Source: Bacillota bacterium
GTDB lineage: Bacteria > Bacillota > Bacilli > Paenibacillales > NBRC-103111
Reading direction: 5' to 3'
NCBI GenBank assembly: GCA_023388055.1
Contig: JAEWGW010000029.1
Span: forward strand, 1-64,000
DNA length: 64,000 bases
The notes beneath the pieces were generated by a model. That model was not told the origin of the DNA. It searched no databases and worked only from the letters and a program-made list of their open reading frames with translations. The position numbers and the translations under genes are program-made. Below, piece by piece: positions 34,122-42,538 of the stretch. How positions within the stretch are numbered: the first letter of the stretch is position 1; each line of letters starts with the position of its first letter.

Positions 34122-35183
34122 ATGCAGTTGATTTTTTTGAGCACGTTGGAATGCCGCAGCGCAGATGGGACATCGGCTACGGCGCAGGTTTCCATCACGG
34201 AGCATCAGGGGGCGTTCCGGGTTTTGTGGGCCGGGGAGACTCAGGATGGCCAAGGGGAGCAGGAGGCATGGTTTGAGGGGCCGGCGTGGAAGGATATGCT
34301 CCAGGCCTACCGGGAAGGGCTGTGGCAGAAGCGGCTGGCGGGGTATTATCCGCTGGTGGATACCAGCCTGCACACCTCCGGGGAAGGCGCCAAGTCCAGA
34401 GAGCAGCTGATGCTGCAGTTCTATGCGGAGACCCATCACGATTCGGAGCTGTTCCAGGAGCTGCGGAAGTGGAGACGGCAGCAGGCCCAGAAGGAGAGCA
34501 AATCCGCGTATTTTGTGGCTACCAACCGGATGCTGCATATGGTATCCGCCTTTCTTCCGGCTACGATGGAGGAGCTGAGGCAAATTCCCGGCTTCGGCAA
34601 ACGTAAGGCGGAGGCTTATGGCAATGATATTCTGACTGTCACGGCCGGCAAAGAACGCCTTGGCGACTTTCCTCTACATTGGGTATACGGGGAGGTGGAC
34701 CAGGGGCAGTTTGAGGTATGGCTGGTCCGCCAGCTGAAGTCCAAGGAGGAGCTGGAGGAGCAGCGGGAGCGGATGCGCCGTCTGGTGCTGGAAGGAGCGG
34801 AGGCTGGCCTAACCCTGAAGGAGCTGTCAGAAACCACCGGACAGCCCCGCCGGGAGCTGGTTCTCCTGTTGGAGGAGCTGGACCAGCAGGGGTATAACGT
34901 GGAGCCCATTATTGCCGCGGAGCTCACCGGTATGGAATTGGACAAGATGGATGCTGCCGGGAAGCTGTTCACCAAACACGGCTCCCGTTTCCTGAAGCCT
35001 GTACTGCAGGAATGGTACACCGGGGAAGAGCTGGAGGGACAGGACCTGAACAACCTCTACGAAAAGCTCCGGCTTTTGCGCATGAAACTGAACCACGCCA
35101 TGAACGCAGTTACTGCAGAGCAGCCAGTCTCGGAGGACACGGCACCGGAGACGGAAGTGGTTTTGGAGGAGGAAGCCGGATAA
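34122..35183 (+). CDS. HRDC domain protein
   Basis: The product has 353 residues. An HRDC domain (about 108-180, ELFQELRKWRRQQAQKE, then MVSAFLPATMEELRQIPGFGKRKAEAYG) is the nucleic-acid binding module otherwise found at the C-terminus of RecQ helicases and RNase D. The remainder is helical, with a possible winged-helix segment (GLTLKELSETTGQPRRELVLLLEEL) and no helicase or nuclease motif. It therefore probably binds DNA or RNA without acting on it. GGGAGG precedes the ATG. Confidence 0.82.
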   Translation: MQLIFLSTLECRSADGTSATAQVSITEHQGAFRVLWAGETQDGQGEQEAWFEGPAWKDMLQAYREGLWQKRLAGYYPLVDTSLHTSGEGAKSREQLMLQFYAETHHDSELFQELRKWRRQQAQKESKSAYFVATNRMLHMVSAFLPATMEELRQIPGFGKRKAEAYGNDILTVTAGKERLGDFPLHWVYGEVDQGQFEVWLVRQLKSKEELEEQRERMRRLVLEGAEAGLTLKELSETTGQPRRELVLLLEELDQQGYNVEPIIAAELTGMELDKMDAAGKLFTKHGSRFLKPVLQEWYTGEELEGQDLNNLYEKLRLLRMKLNHAMNAVTAEQPVSEDTAPETEVVLEEEAG

Positions 35184-35200
35184 CCGCGGGTGAGCACAAA

Positions 35201-35231
35201 AAAACGGAGGCGCCTCGCGCGTCTCCGTTTT
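35201..35231. terminator. Bidirectional terminator between convergent genes
   Basis: AAAACGGAG and CTCCGTTTT form a 9 bp stem with A and T tails on opposite sides, serving both the HRDC gene (plus) and corA (minus). Confidence 0.7.
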
Positions 35232-35266
35232 CGTATCCAAGGTGAGCTGCATACAGCCCGCTTTGC

Positions 35267-36202
35267 TTACAACCACTCTTTTTTGCGGAAAAGATAGAAC
35301 ATAGCGGCGCCCACCCCAACCAGGAGGCCCAGCACACCGTAATAGCCGTATCTCCAATGCAGCTCGGGCATATTGTCGAAGTTCATGCCGTACAAGCTGG
35401 TAATGATGGTCATCGGCATAAATATAGTGGTTAATGCGGTAAACATACGCATGATATCGTTCATCCGGTTGGACAGGGAAAGCTGGTACGCCTCGCGCAA
35501 GTTCCCGATCAAGTCTCGGAAGGTATCGAAGGTCTCATGGATTTTTTCGGCATTTTCGTAGATATCGTTAAAATACTTCTGCAGGTTCTCGTCGACCAGC
35601 CGGAGATCCTTTTTGGTTAAGGCCATAATGACATTCTTCTGCGGCCCCAACACATTCTTCAGCCACATGATTTCGCTGCGCAAGCCGATAATCTCGTTCT
35701 GGTGGGATTTGCGCGGGTGCATCAGAATGTCCTCGTCCAGCTTTTCTATCTTCGATTCGATCCGGTACCCGACCGTGAAATAATTGTCCACCACCAAATC
35801 CAGCAGGAAGTAGAGAAACTTATCCGGCGAGTTGATTTCCTCCTCCATCATAATGGGCTTGATGGAGCGGATTTCCCGCAGCTTCTGGCGGGTGGCGGTA
35901 ATGACATAATGCTTCCCCAGGAAAATGTTCATCTCCCGCAGGAAAATCTCCTCATCGTCAAACCGGATGCTGTTCACCACGATAAAATAATGGGTATCAA
36001 AAATTTCCAGCTTCGGGCGCTGCTCTTCCTCGTTCAGGCAGTCCTCTATGGCCAGATCATGCAATTGAAACAGCGGCTGCAGGGTAACCAGATCCTCCAC
36101 TTCCGCGTCAATCCAATAAAATCCGCTTTCCGGCGGGAATGCCGCTTTTGCCACATCATCAATGATTGTAAAAATTCCGTTTTGTACCAGGCGCACTTTC
36201 AT
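35267..36202 (-). CDS. corA: CorA family magnesium transporter
   Basis: A 311-residue protein: cytoplasmic alpha/beta domain, long stalk helix (about 130-245), and two C-terminal membrane segments. The pore signature YGMNF follows the first membrane helix (FMPMTIITSLYGMNF), and the protein ends in the basic FRKKEWL. As a pentamer it admits Mg2+ (or Co2+/Ni2+). GAGGAGG is 7 bases before ATG 36202; 36208 is also in frame. A long leader with a terminator-like hairpin lies upstream. Confidence 0.93.
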   Translation of the reverse strand: MKVRLVQNGIFTIIDDVAKAAFPPESGFYWIDAEVEDLVTLQPLFQLHDLAIEDCLNEEEQRPKLEIFDTHYFIVVNSIRFDDEEIFLREMNIFLGKHYVITATRQKLREIRSIKPIMMEEEINSPDKFLYFLLDLVVDNYFTVGYRIESKIEKLDEDILMHPRKSHQNEIIGLRSEIMWLKNVLGPQKNVIMALTKKDLRLVDENLQKYFNDIYENAEKIHETFDTFRDLIGNLREAYQLSLSNRMNDIMRMFTALTTIFMPMTIITSLYGMNFDNMPELHWRYGYYGVLGLLVGVGAAMFYLFRKKEWL

Positions 36203-36264
36203 GGCCATCCCTCCTCATGTTAAACGCTCATCCCCGGATGCAAAGACTAAAAACGGGAACAACG

Positions 36265-36323
36265 CAAAACACCAGAGGCGGCACAGGCTCCGGCTACGTA
36301 CGTCGGATGTCCCAACTGGTGTT
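36265..36323 (-). promoter_or_regulatory. Terminator-like hairpin in the corA leader
   Basis: Read on the minus strand, AACACCAG and CTGGTGTT close a GC-rich interior and are followed by TTTTGCG, about 60 bases before corA. The 36330-36540 region upstream on this strand is GC-rich with several self-complementary stretches, so a conditional terminator is plausible. It does not match the M-box consensus I know. Confidence 0.45.
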
Positions 36324-36725
36324 TGACGTATTCATGTTCATACCGTCTATCCGTCTTAACCTCGCTGGGTTTCCGTCCATACTGACAATCACCTCGACCT
36401 TAAATCAAATTTTGTGAAGCGGGGAGAATAGGGTGGTGAGACACTGCGTTAAGCAGGGTGTACATACTCCGCTAGGAACAGATCAGATGCTCTCCCACGG
36501 GTTTGCATACACGCCCTAGTATAGCCAAGCAGACAGGAATTTTCAACTGCGATTTTCATGGGAGACACTCTTCATTCAACAGGGCGTTCATGCGCCTGCA
36601 ATAATGTATTCCGGCTCAAGCGGTTCGGCTACGCAGCCTTTTGCTTTAAGGTGAAAACCGATACAATATAAGGGAATACGACATAACGGATGACCGGCGG
36701 TTTTTAAGTAGCGGAGGAGATGCGG

Positions 36726-38342
36726 ATGTATACGGTTTTGGTAGCGGAGGATGAATTTGAAGTCAGGGAGGCCATCGTGTCGGGCACGGATTGGGCCGGG
36801 TTGGGCTTCCGGGTGACGGACAGCGCGGAGAACGGGCAGGAGGCATGGGAGCTGTTCGCCAAAGGGGCGCCTGATTTGCTGTTGACGGACATCCGTATGC
36901 CGTTTATGGACGGGCTCCAACTGGCCGAGCGAGTGAAGCGGCACTATCCTGGAACACGTGTGGTTATTTTGTCCGGTTATGATGAATTTGAATACGCCCA
37001 GCGGGCTTTGAAGCTGTCGGTGGATGAATATGTGCTGAAGCCCTTTTCCTCCGGGGATCTGGCCCATGTGCTGGCGAAGGTACGCACAGTCCTGGATGAG
37101 GAGGCTGCAGAGAAGCGGGATGTGGAGCAGCTGCGGGAGCATTACCGCCGAAGTCTGCCGGTGCTCAGGGAGAATTTCCTGGCCACTCTCATGACGCGGC
37201 CGTTGAAGCGCAGGGAGCTGGAGGAGAAGTCGGCGCTGTATGACATCCAGCTTACGGGTGTAAGCTTCCAGGTGGCGGTGGTCAGTTTGGATGCGGCAGC
37301 ACCCCGCCCCTCCACTATCTCCGAGGATCAGGAGCTGCTGCTTTTCGCCTCCCTTAATATTGCCGAGGAAATTGCCGCAGCGCGGAATCTGGGCCGGGTC
37401 TTCCTGCACCAGGGCCAGGTGGTGCTTCTGACCATCACCCAGGAGGACGACACCCAGGCTGTGACGTTGGCAACGATGGAGGCCGCAGAGGAAATCCGCC
37501 AGGCTATCGAGCGTTATCTGAAGCAGACGGTTACCATTGGCATCGGCGTGGTGATTCAGGAGCCTGCGGGTCTGTCTTATTCGTACAAGGATGCGGTGCT
37601 GGCGTTGGATTACCGGGTTATATTGGGCGGCAACCGGGTGATTAGCATTGCGGACGTGGAGCAGCGGCATGTGGAGAAGATGCGTTTTGACGAGCTGAAG
37701 GAGCAGTCCCTGGTCCGGTGCCTCAAAACCGGAACGGCGGAGGAGCTGAAGGAGATTGTAGAGGGTCTGTTCCAGGGACTGGCGGAGGCTCCCGTGTCCG
37801 TGAAGGAATACCAATTGTATCTGATGGAAATTGTAACCGCTGTACTGCGGGCGGCCAAGGACGCGGATGCGGATCTGGACGACCTGTTCGGGGAGCATAT
37901 GGCTACATTGGCGGAGCTGTACCGCTTCCGGACTCTGGCGGAGGCCAAGGCCTGGCTGCTGGGGATTTGCACCCGGTTGATGGGAAGCATCGCCGTTGTG
38001 CGCCAGAGCGCTCTCCATAACCTGGTGGAGGAGGCCATCGCCTACACCAGGGCCAACTATGGGGACAACGAGCTGTCCATCAACAAGGTGTGCGGCCGGC
38101 TGCATATCAGCGCCGGATATTTCAGCAGCATTTTCAAAAAAGAGACCAAACTAACCTTCGTGGCCTACCTGCTCCACATTCGCATGGAGGCCGCCAAGGA
38201 GCTTCTCCGCACTACGGACCTGCGGGCTTTGGAAATTGCCGAGAAGGTCGGTTATGCCGAACCCAATTATTTCAGCTTCAGCTTCAAAAAACATGTGGGC
38301 ATGTCGCCCAAGGAGTACCGCAGCAGCATAAAAGGGGGCTAA
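36726..38342 (+). CDS. YesN-type response regulator (receiver plus AraC DNA-binding domain)
   Basis: A 538-residue protein. The receiver domain (1-120) has VAEDEFEVRE, the phospho-acceptor Asp in LLLTDIRMPFMDG, and the Lys in VLKPF. A ~280-residue linker follows, and the C-terminal 100 residues are an AraC double helix-turn-helix (INKVCGRLHISAGYFSSIFKKE, then IAEKVGYAEPNYFSFSFKKHVGMSPKEYR). ATG 36726 is 7 bases after GGAGGAG; 36720 is too close. It is the first gene of a sugar-sensing operon with the YesM kinase and a binding protein; a likely target is the mglB promoter. Confidence 0.92.
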   Translation: MYTVLVAEDEFEVREAIVSGTDWAGLGFRVTDSAENGQEAWELFAKGAPDLLLTDIRMPFMDGLQLAERVKRHYPGTRVVILSGYDEFEYAQRALKLSVDEYVLKPFSSGDLAHVLAKVRTVLDEEAAEKRDVEQLREHYRRSLPVLRENFLATLMTRPLKRRELEEKSALYDIQLTGVSFQVAVVSLDAAAPRPSTISEDQELLLFASLNIAEEIAAARNLGRVFLHQGQVVLLTITQEDDTQAVTLATMEAAEEIRQAIERYLKQTVTIGIGVVIQEPAGLSYSYKDAVLALDYRVILGGNRVISIADVEQRHVEKMRFDELKEQSLVRCLKTGTAEELKEIVEGLFQGLAEAPVSVKEYQLYLMEIVTAVLRAAKDADADLDDLFGEHMATLAELYRFRTLAEAKAWLLGICTRLMGSIAVVRQSALHNLVEEAIAYTRANYGDNELSINKVCGRLHISAGYFSSIFKKETKLTFVAYLLHIRMEAAKELLRTTDLRALEIAEKVGYAEPNYFSFSFKKHVGMSPKEYRSSIKGG

Positions 38343-38345
38343 CCC

Positions 38346-40154
38346 GTGGGGAGCAAATGGAGAGGCTGGGCAGGTCTGCGGGGGACGCGCCGCGGCAAAC
38401 GGAGCATTCAGATCTACATGACCACCATATTCACGGCCATTGTCGTCATTGCCATGCTGGCGGTGGGTTTGGTGCTGCACGGCAAGTTCTCCCGGACGGC
38501 GGAGGAGAGCGCGTATCTCAACACGGACCAGATTGTGGAGCAGGTGAATTTTAACGTGGAATATTATCTGCGGGGGATGGAGGAGCTGTTCCGGCAGCTG
38601 GAGGAGCGGGTCAGCAAAAGTGCTTCTCTGTCCGGCAAGGAAACGCTGGAGCAACTGGCCACTATCGTCAATACCCGCAATGATCTGGTGTCGGTGAGCG
38701 TATTCGATACCGGGGGCGCCCTCCTGACCGGTTATCCCCATACCCGGCTCCGGGGCAATGTGGATGTGAAGAGCCAGCGTTGGTTTTCGTATGCCTCCGG
38801 CTACCCCAATTACCTGCAATATTCGCCCCCTCATGTACAAAATCTGTATCCGGGGGAATATAGATGGGTGGTATCCCTCAGCCAGAGTGTGTCCATCCGG
38901 GAAAACGGCGGAGACCGGACGAATGCGGTTATGCTCCTGGACGTAAATTTCCGGGCGATCGATGACATGTGCCGGAGAGTTGCTTTGGGCAAAAAGGGAT
39001 ATATTTATATTACCGACCCCGATGGAAACCTGATCTACCATCCCGAGCAGCAGCTGATTTATCTGGGACTCAAGGAAGAGCCCAACGGGGCTGAGGTGAT
39101 GAATTATTCCTACGGCAGCTTCTACGACCGCCAGAACGGGGAACGCCGTCTGGTCCATGTGAAAACCGTGAAGAATATCGGGTGGAAAATCGTCGGTGTG
39201 GCCTACATGGACGAGCTGGTGACCTCGACTAAGGAGATTAGCGTGTTTATGGTCTGGTTCCTGGTGGCGGTGCTGGTGTGCGTTGTGGCCGTGTCCGCCT
39301 ACATGTCCGCCGTTATCTCCAAGCCCATCAAGCGGCTGGGCCAGTCGATGAAAAGTGTGGAGCGAGGGGACTTTGATTCTGTCATCGCCGTGGCGGGAAC
39401 AAGGGAGGTGGAGCAGCTGTCACAGCGCTACAATCTGATGCTCGCCCGGATCAGGGAGCTGATGCGGGAGAATGAGCGGGAGCAGGAGGCCAAACGCAGA
39501 AGCGAGCTGGAGGTGCTCCAGGCCCAGATCAACCCGCACTTCCTGTACAATACCCTGAATTCGGTGGTTCGTCTCGCCGAGGGGGGGCGCAACAGCGAGG
39601 TGGTGACCATGATCACCTCCTTGTCCCGGTTGTTCCGGATCAGTCTGAGCAAGGGCAAAAACATTATTCCCCTCCAGGATGAGCTGGAGCATATCCGGCA
39701 TTATCTCATTATCCAGAATATCCGGTTCAAGCATAAATTCCGGTTCACCATTGAGGCGGAGGAGACGGTGCTGTCCTGTATGACGCTGAAGCTGATTCTG
39801 CAGCCGCTGGTGGAGAACGCTATCCAGCACGGTATCGAAATGATGCCCGATGAAGGGGAGATCCGGGTGAAGGCGGGCATTTCCAATGAGAAGCTGCTGA
39901 TTACCGTGGCAGATAACGGACTCGGGATGCCTGAAGAGGTGCTGAAATCCATCCTGGACCGGAACCGGTCTGCCGCAGGGCACCGGAGCGCAGGCTCGGG
40001 TGTGGGGGTGCGCAATGTCCATGAGCGCATCCGGCTGACCTTCGGGGAGGCCTATGGCCTCGAATTTGAAAGCCGGCTGGAGGAAGGTACCACAGTAAAG
40101 GTTTGGCTGCCGCTGCTGGACGGACAGACGGACGCAGAGGAGGAGAAGCCATGA
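38346..40154 (+). CDS. YesM-type sensor histidine kinase
   Basis: A 602-residue membrane kinase: membrane segment at about 22-43, extracytoplasmic dCache-like domain, second membrane segment at about 300-322, HAMP (about 322-375), the His_kinase region with the phosphorylated His in LQAQINPHFLYNTLNSV, and an ATPase domain (LVENAIQHG, DNGLGMPEE, GSGVGVRNVHERI). It starts with GTG three bases after the regulator stop, with GGGGG upstream. Its stop overlaps the next gene (ATGA). It should phosphorylate the YesN-type regulator in response to an external sugar. Confidence 0.92.
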   Translation: MGSKWRGWAGLRGTRRGKRSIQIYMTTIFTAIVVIAMLAVGLVLHGKFSRTAEESAYLNTDQIVEQVNFNVEYYLRGMEELFRQLEERVSKSASLSGKETLEQLATIVNTRNDLVSVSVFDTGGALLTGYPHTRLRGNVDVKSQRWFSYASGYPNYLQYSPPHVQNLYPGEYRWVVSLSQSVSIRENGGDRTNAVMLLDVNFRAIDDMCRRVALGKKGYIYITDPDGNLIYHPEQQLIYLGLKEEPNGAEVMNYSYGSFYDRQNGERRLVHVKTVKNIGWKIVGVAYMDELVTSTKEISVFMVWFLVAVLVCVVAVSAYMSAVISKPIKRLGQSMKSVERGDFDSVIAVAGTREVEQLSQRYNLMLARIRELMRENEREQEAKRRSELEVLQAQINPHFLYNTLNSVVRLAEGGRNSEVVTMITSLSRLFRISLSKGKNIIPLQDELEHIRHYLIIQNIRFKHKFRFTIEAEETVLSCMTLKLILQPLVENAIQHGIEMMPDEGEIRVKAGISNEKLLITVADNGLGMPEEVLKSILDRNRSAAGHRSAGSGVGVRNVHERIRLTFGEAYGLEFESRLEEGTTVKVWLPLLDGQTDAEEEKP

Positions 40155-41167
40155 AGCGCAGCTTGGACAAAATGGTGATCGCTGCCGGAGCCGCGGTTTT
40201 GGCAGGGACGCTGCTTCTAGCGGGTTATTGGCCGTTTAAGGGCAGCGGCTCAGGCCTCTTCGCCGGTTCGGAGGTCCGGACGGGCAAACAGGCTTATACC
40301 ATCGCTCTGGTATTGGGAATGCGTCACGGTGACTATTGGAAAACGGTGTATACGGGTGCGGAGGCGGCTGCCAAGGAGCTGGGTGCCGGGATCAGCTTTC
40401 TTGGTCCCGACGACGAGCTGGACGGGGAAGGCCAGGCCCGGCTGGTTCGGCAGGCCTTGGCTGATGGGGCCGATGCCATTCTCGTGGCCCCCAATGACGA
40501 GGAGCCTCTGGCGGAGGCGCTTCGGGAGGCACAGAAGCGGGTGCCGGTGCTTACGCTGGATTCCGGGCTGGCCACCTTGAAGGTGAAGGCCCATATCGGG
40601 ACGGATAATTACCGCTCCGGGGCCAAGGCGGCAGAGGAGATGGTCCGTCTGATGGGTGGTGCTCCCGGAAAGATTGCCTTATTGGGGTTTGTGCCGGGAA
40701 CGCCCAAGGTGGAGGAGCGGGAGGCGGGTATCCTCTCGGTGCTGAAGCAGCACCCCGAGCTCCAGCTGGCGGGCAAGGCCTACGCTTATTCCGACCAGCA
40801 GCGGGCCAAGGAGCAGGTACTGGAGCTTGACCGCAGTGTCGGACCGTTGGACGGGATCATCGCTTTAAACTCGGCTTCGGTATTGGGGGCGGCGGATGCT
40901 CTGGGCAGTCTTGGCCAGGAGCGGCGGGTGAAGCTGGTATCCTTCGACAGCACGCTGCAGGAGCTGGAGCTGCTGCAGGACGGGGTCATCCGCTCGCTGG
41001 TGGTGCAGAACCCCTTCGGCATGGGTTACCTGGGGGTGCGGCATGCCGTGGACGCCCTGATGAAGCTCCAGGTGCCGGAGCAGGTGGATACAGGCTCGGC
41101 GGTGGTCCGGACGGAGGATATGTTTTCGCCGGGAAATCAGAAGCTGCTATTTCCGTTAATTAGATAA
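40151..41167 (+). CDS. Sugar-binding protein, sensory partner of the YesM kinase
   Basis: A 338-residue type I periplasmic-binding fold of the ribose/galactose class (YTIALVLGMRHGDYWKTVYTGAEAAAKELG, ALADGADAILVAPNDEEPL, IGTDNYRSGAKAAEE). The N-terminus has a hydrophobic segment without a clear lipobox, so it may be an uncleaved membrane anchor. Its location directly after the kinase, and not in the transporter unit, suggests that it presents the sugar to the kinase, as in three-component systems of the LytS/YesM type. The ATG overlaps the kinase stop; GAGGAG upstream. Confidence 0.85.
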   Translation: MKRSLDKMVIAAGAAVLAGTLLLAGYWPFKGSGSGLFAGSEVRTGKQAYTIALVLGMRHGDYWKTVYTGAEAAAKELGAGISFLGPDDELDGEGQARLVRQALADGADAILVAPNDEEPLAEALREAQKRVPVLTLDSGLATLKVKAHIGTDNYRSGAKAAEEMVRLMGGAPGKIALLGFVPGTPKVEEREAGILSVLKQHPELQLAGKAYAYSDQQRAKEQVLELDRSVGPLDGIIALNSASVLGAADALGSLGQERRVKLVSFDSTLQELELLQDGVIRSLVVQNPFGMGYLGVRHAVDALMKLQVPEQVDTGSAVVRTEDMFSPGNQKLLFPLIR

Positions 41168-41215
41168 AACATTCTAATATTTGAAATTAATCACTTGTGT
41201 TCCACCTTGAATGTG

Positions 41216-41249
41216 ATGAGGATTTTGATAGTTCACATGAGGATTTTGA
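41216..41249 (+). promoter_or_regulatory. Direct repeat, probable YesN-type regulator binding site
   Basis: Two perfect copies of ATGAGGATTTTGA at 41216-41228 and 41237-41249, 21 bp apart (two helical turns), ending one base before the -35-like box. This is the arrangement of sites for AraC-type activators. Confidence 0.65.
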
Positions 41250-41250
41250 A

Positions 41251-41279
41251 TTCGCAAGGAGGGTGTATTCCGGCATAAT
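41251..41279 (+). promoter_or_regulatory. Promoter of mglB
   Basis: TTCGCA, 17 bp, CATAAT. The poor -35 directly abutting the direct repeat suggests that an activator is needed. Confidence 0.55.
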
Positions 41280-41310
41280 AAAGACAGAACTTAAAGGGAG
41301 GCTCAATCAT

Positions 41311-42387
41311 ATGAAAAAAACATTGATGGTCTTAACAACTGGCGCCATTCTGGCTGCTATTGCCGCAGGCTGCGGCGACTCCAAGGATACGGCATCAAGC
41401 CCTGCTGCCTCTGCCGGCGCATCTCCTGCCGCCCAAACTGAAAACGCTTCCGCTAAACAGCCGAATATCGGCGTGGCCATCTACAAATTCGATGATACCT
41501 TCATGACCGGGGTGCGGAATGCCATCTCTGATGCCGCCAAGGGTGTTGCCAAGGTGGATATTGTAGACAGCCAGAATTCCCAGCCGACCCAGAACGATAA
41601 GGTGGATTTGTTCATCACCAAAAAAGTGAGCGCCATGGCCATCAACCCCGTTGACCGTGCGGCTGCAGGCGTCATTATCAACAAAGCCAAAACGGCTAAC
41701 ATTCCGGTGGTGTTCATCAACCGTGAGCCCCTGCAGGATGACATGAAGAAGTGGGATAAGGTGTATTATGTAGGCGCCAAAGCCGAGGAATCCGGCACGA
41801 TTTCCGGCCAGCTCCTGGTGGACAACTGGAAAGCCAATCCGGCTATGGACAAAAATAAGGACGGTGTTCTCCAATACGTCATGCTGAAGGGTGAGCCGGG
41901 CCACCAGGATGCGGAGCTGCGGACGAAGTTCTCCATTCAGGCCATTGAGGATGCAGGCATCAAGGTGCAAAAGCTGGCTGAGGATACCGCTATGTGGGAC
42001 CGGGTAAAGGGTCAAGAGAAGATGGCTGCCTTCCTGGCTGCCAACGGCGACAAGATTGAAGCGGTGCTGGCTAATAACGACGACATGGCGCTGGGTGCCA
42101 TTGAAGCATTGAAGGCTGCCGGGTACTTCAAGGACGGTAAGACTATACCGGTTGTAGGTGTGGATGCTACCGCTCCTGCGTTGAAGGCATTGGAGGAAGG
42201 CACACTGCTGGGCACCGTGCTGAATGACGCCAAGAACCAAGGCAAGGCTGCGCTGAAGCTGGCCAACGTGCTGGCTCTGGGCCAAACCCCCAGCAAGGAT
42301 AACACCGGCTACGACATTACCGACGGCAAGTACGTCTGGATCAAGTACAAGAAAATCACCAAGGCCAACATGGACGAAGCGAAATAA
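41311..42387 (+). CDS. mglB: Galactose/methyl-galactoside ABC transporter, substrate-binding lipoprotein
   Basis: A 358-residue lipoprotein (signal MVLTTGAILAAIAAGCGD with lipidated Cys) with a type I sugar-binding domain. Galactose-binder features: IGVAIYKFDDTFMTGVRNAI, AINPVDRAAAGVIINKAK, NIPVVFINREP, NNDDMALGAIEALKAAGY, VVGVDATAPALKALEEGTLLGTVLNDAKNQG (end only). AAAGGGAG is 9 bases upstream of the ATG. It is the first gene of mglBAC; a hairpin follows it and may favour its expression over the ATPase and permease. Confidence 0.92.
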   Translation: MKKTLMVLTTGAILAAIAAGCGDSKDTASSPAASAGASPAAQTENASAKQPNIGVAIYKFDDTFMTGVRNAISDAAKGVAKVDIVDSQNSQPTQNDKVDLFITKKVSAMAINPVDRAAAGVIINKAKTANIPVVFINREPLQDDMKKWDKVYYVGAKAEESGTISGQLLVDNWKANPAMDKNKDGVLQYVMLKGEPGHQDAELRTKFSIQAIEDAGIKVQKLAEDTAMWDRVKGQEKMAAFLAANGDKIEAVLANNDDMALGAIEALKAAGYFKDGKTIPVVGVDATAPALKALEEGTLLGTVLNDAKNQGKAALKLANVLALGQTPSKDNTGYDITDGKYVWIKYKKITKANMDEAK

Positions 42388-42451
42388 ACCGCCATTAACG
42401 ACGCAAGCTTTGCAGATGATGGGCTGTTGAATAGAACGAGGCAAGGAGCAG

Positions 42452-42492
42452 GCCGGGGGCTTTACAAGAAAGCCGATGTTGTTGCCCCCGGC
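42452..42492 (+). terminator. Hairpin between mglB and mglA (partial terminator or RNA stabiliser)
   Basis: A perfect 9 bp GC stem GCCGGGGGC/GCCCCCGGC with a second small hairpin (GGCTTT/AAAGCC) overlapping its loop. Only TTT follows, so some read-through into mglA is expected. Confidence 0.55.
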
Positions 42493-42538
42493 TTTCCTAT
42501 GCCCAAAAACGTCCCCAAAGGGATAGGAGGGAAGGCAA

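Noticed and set aside
36330..36540. M-box (magnesium) riboswitch before corA
   Set aside because: The conserved M-box blocks (GTTAGGTGAGGCTCC, GACGCCAATGGGT, GTGCTAAAGCTCTACG) are not found on the corA strand.
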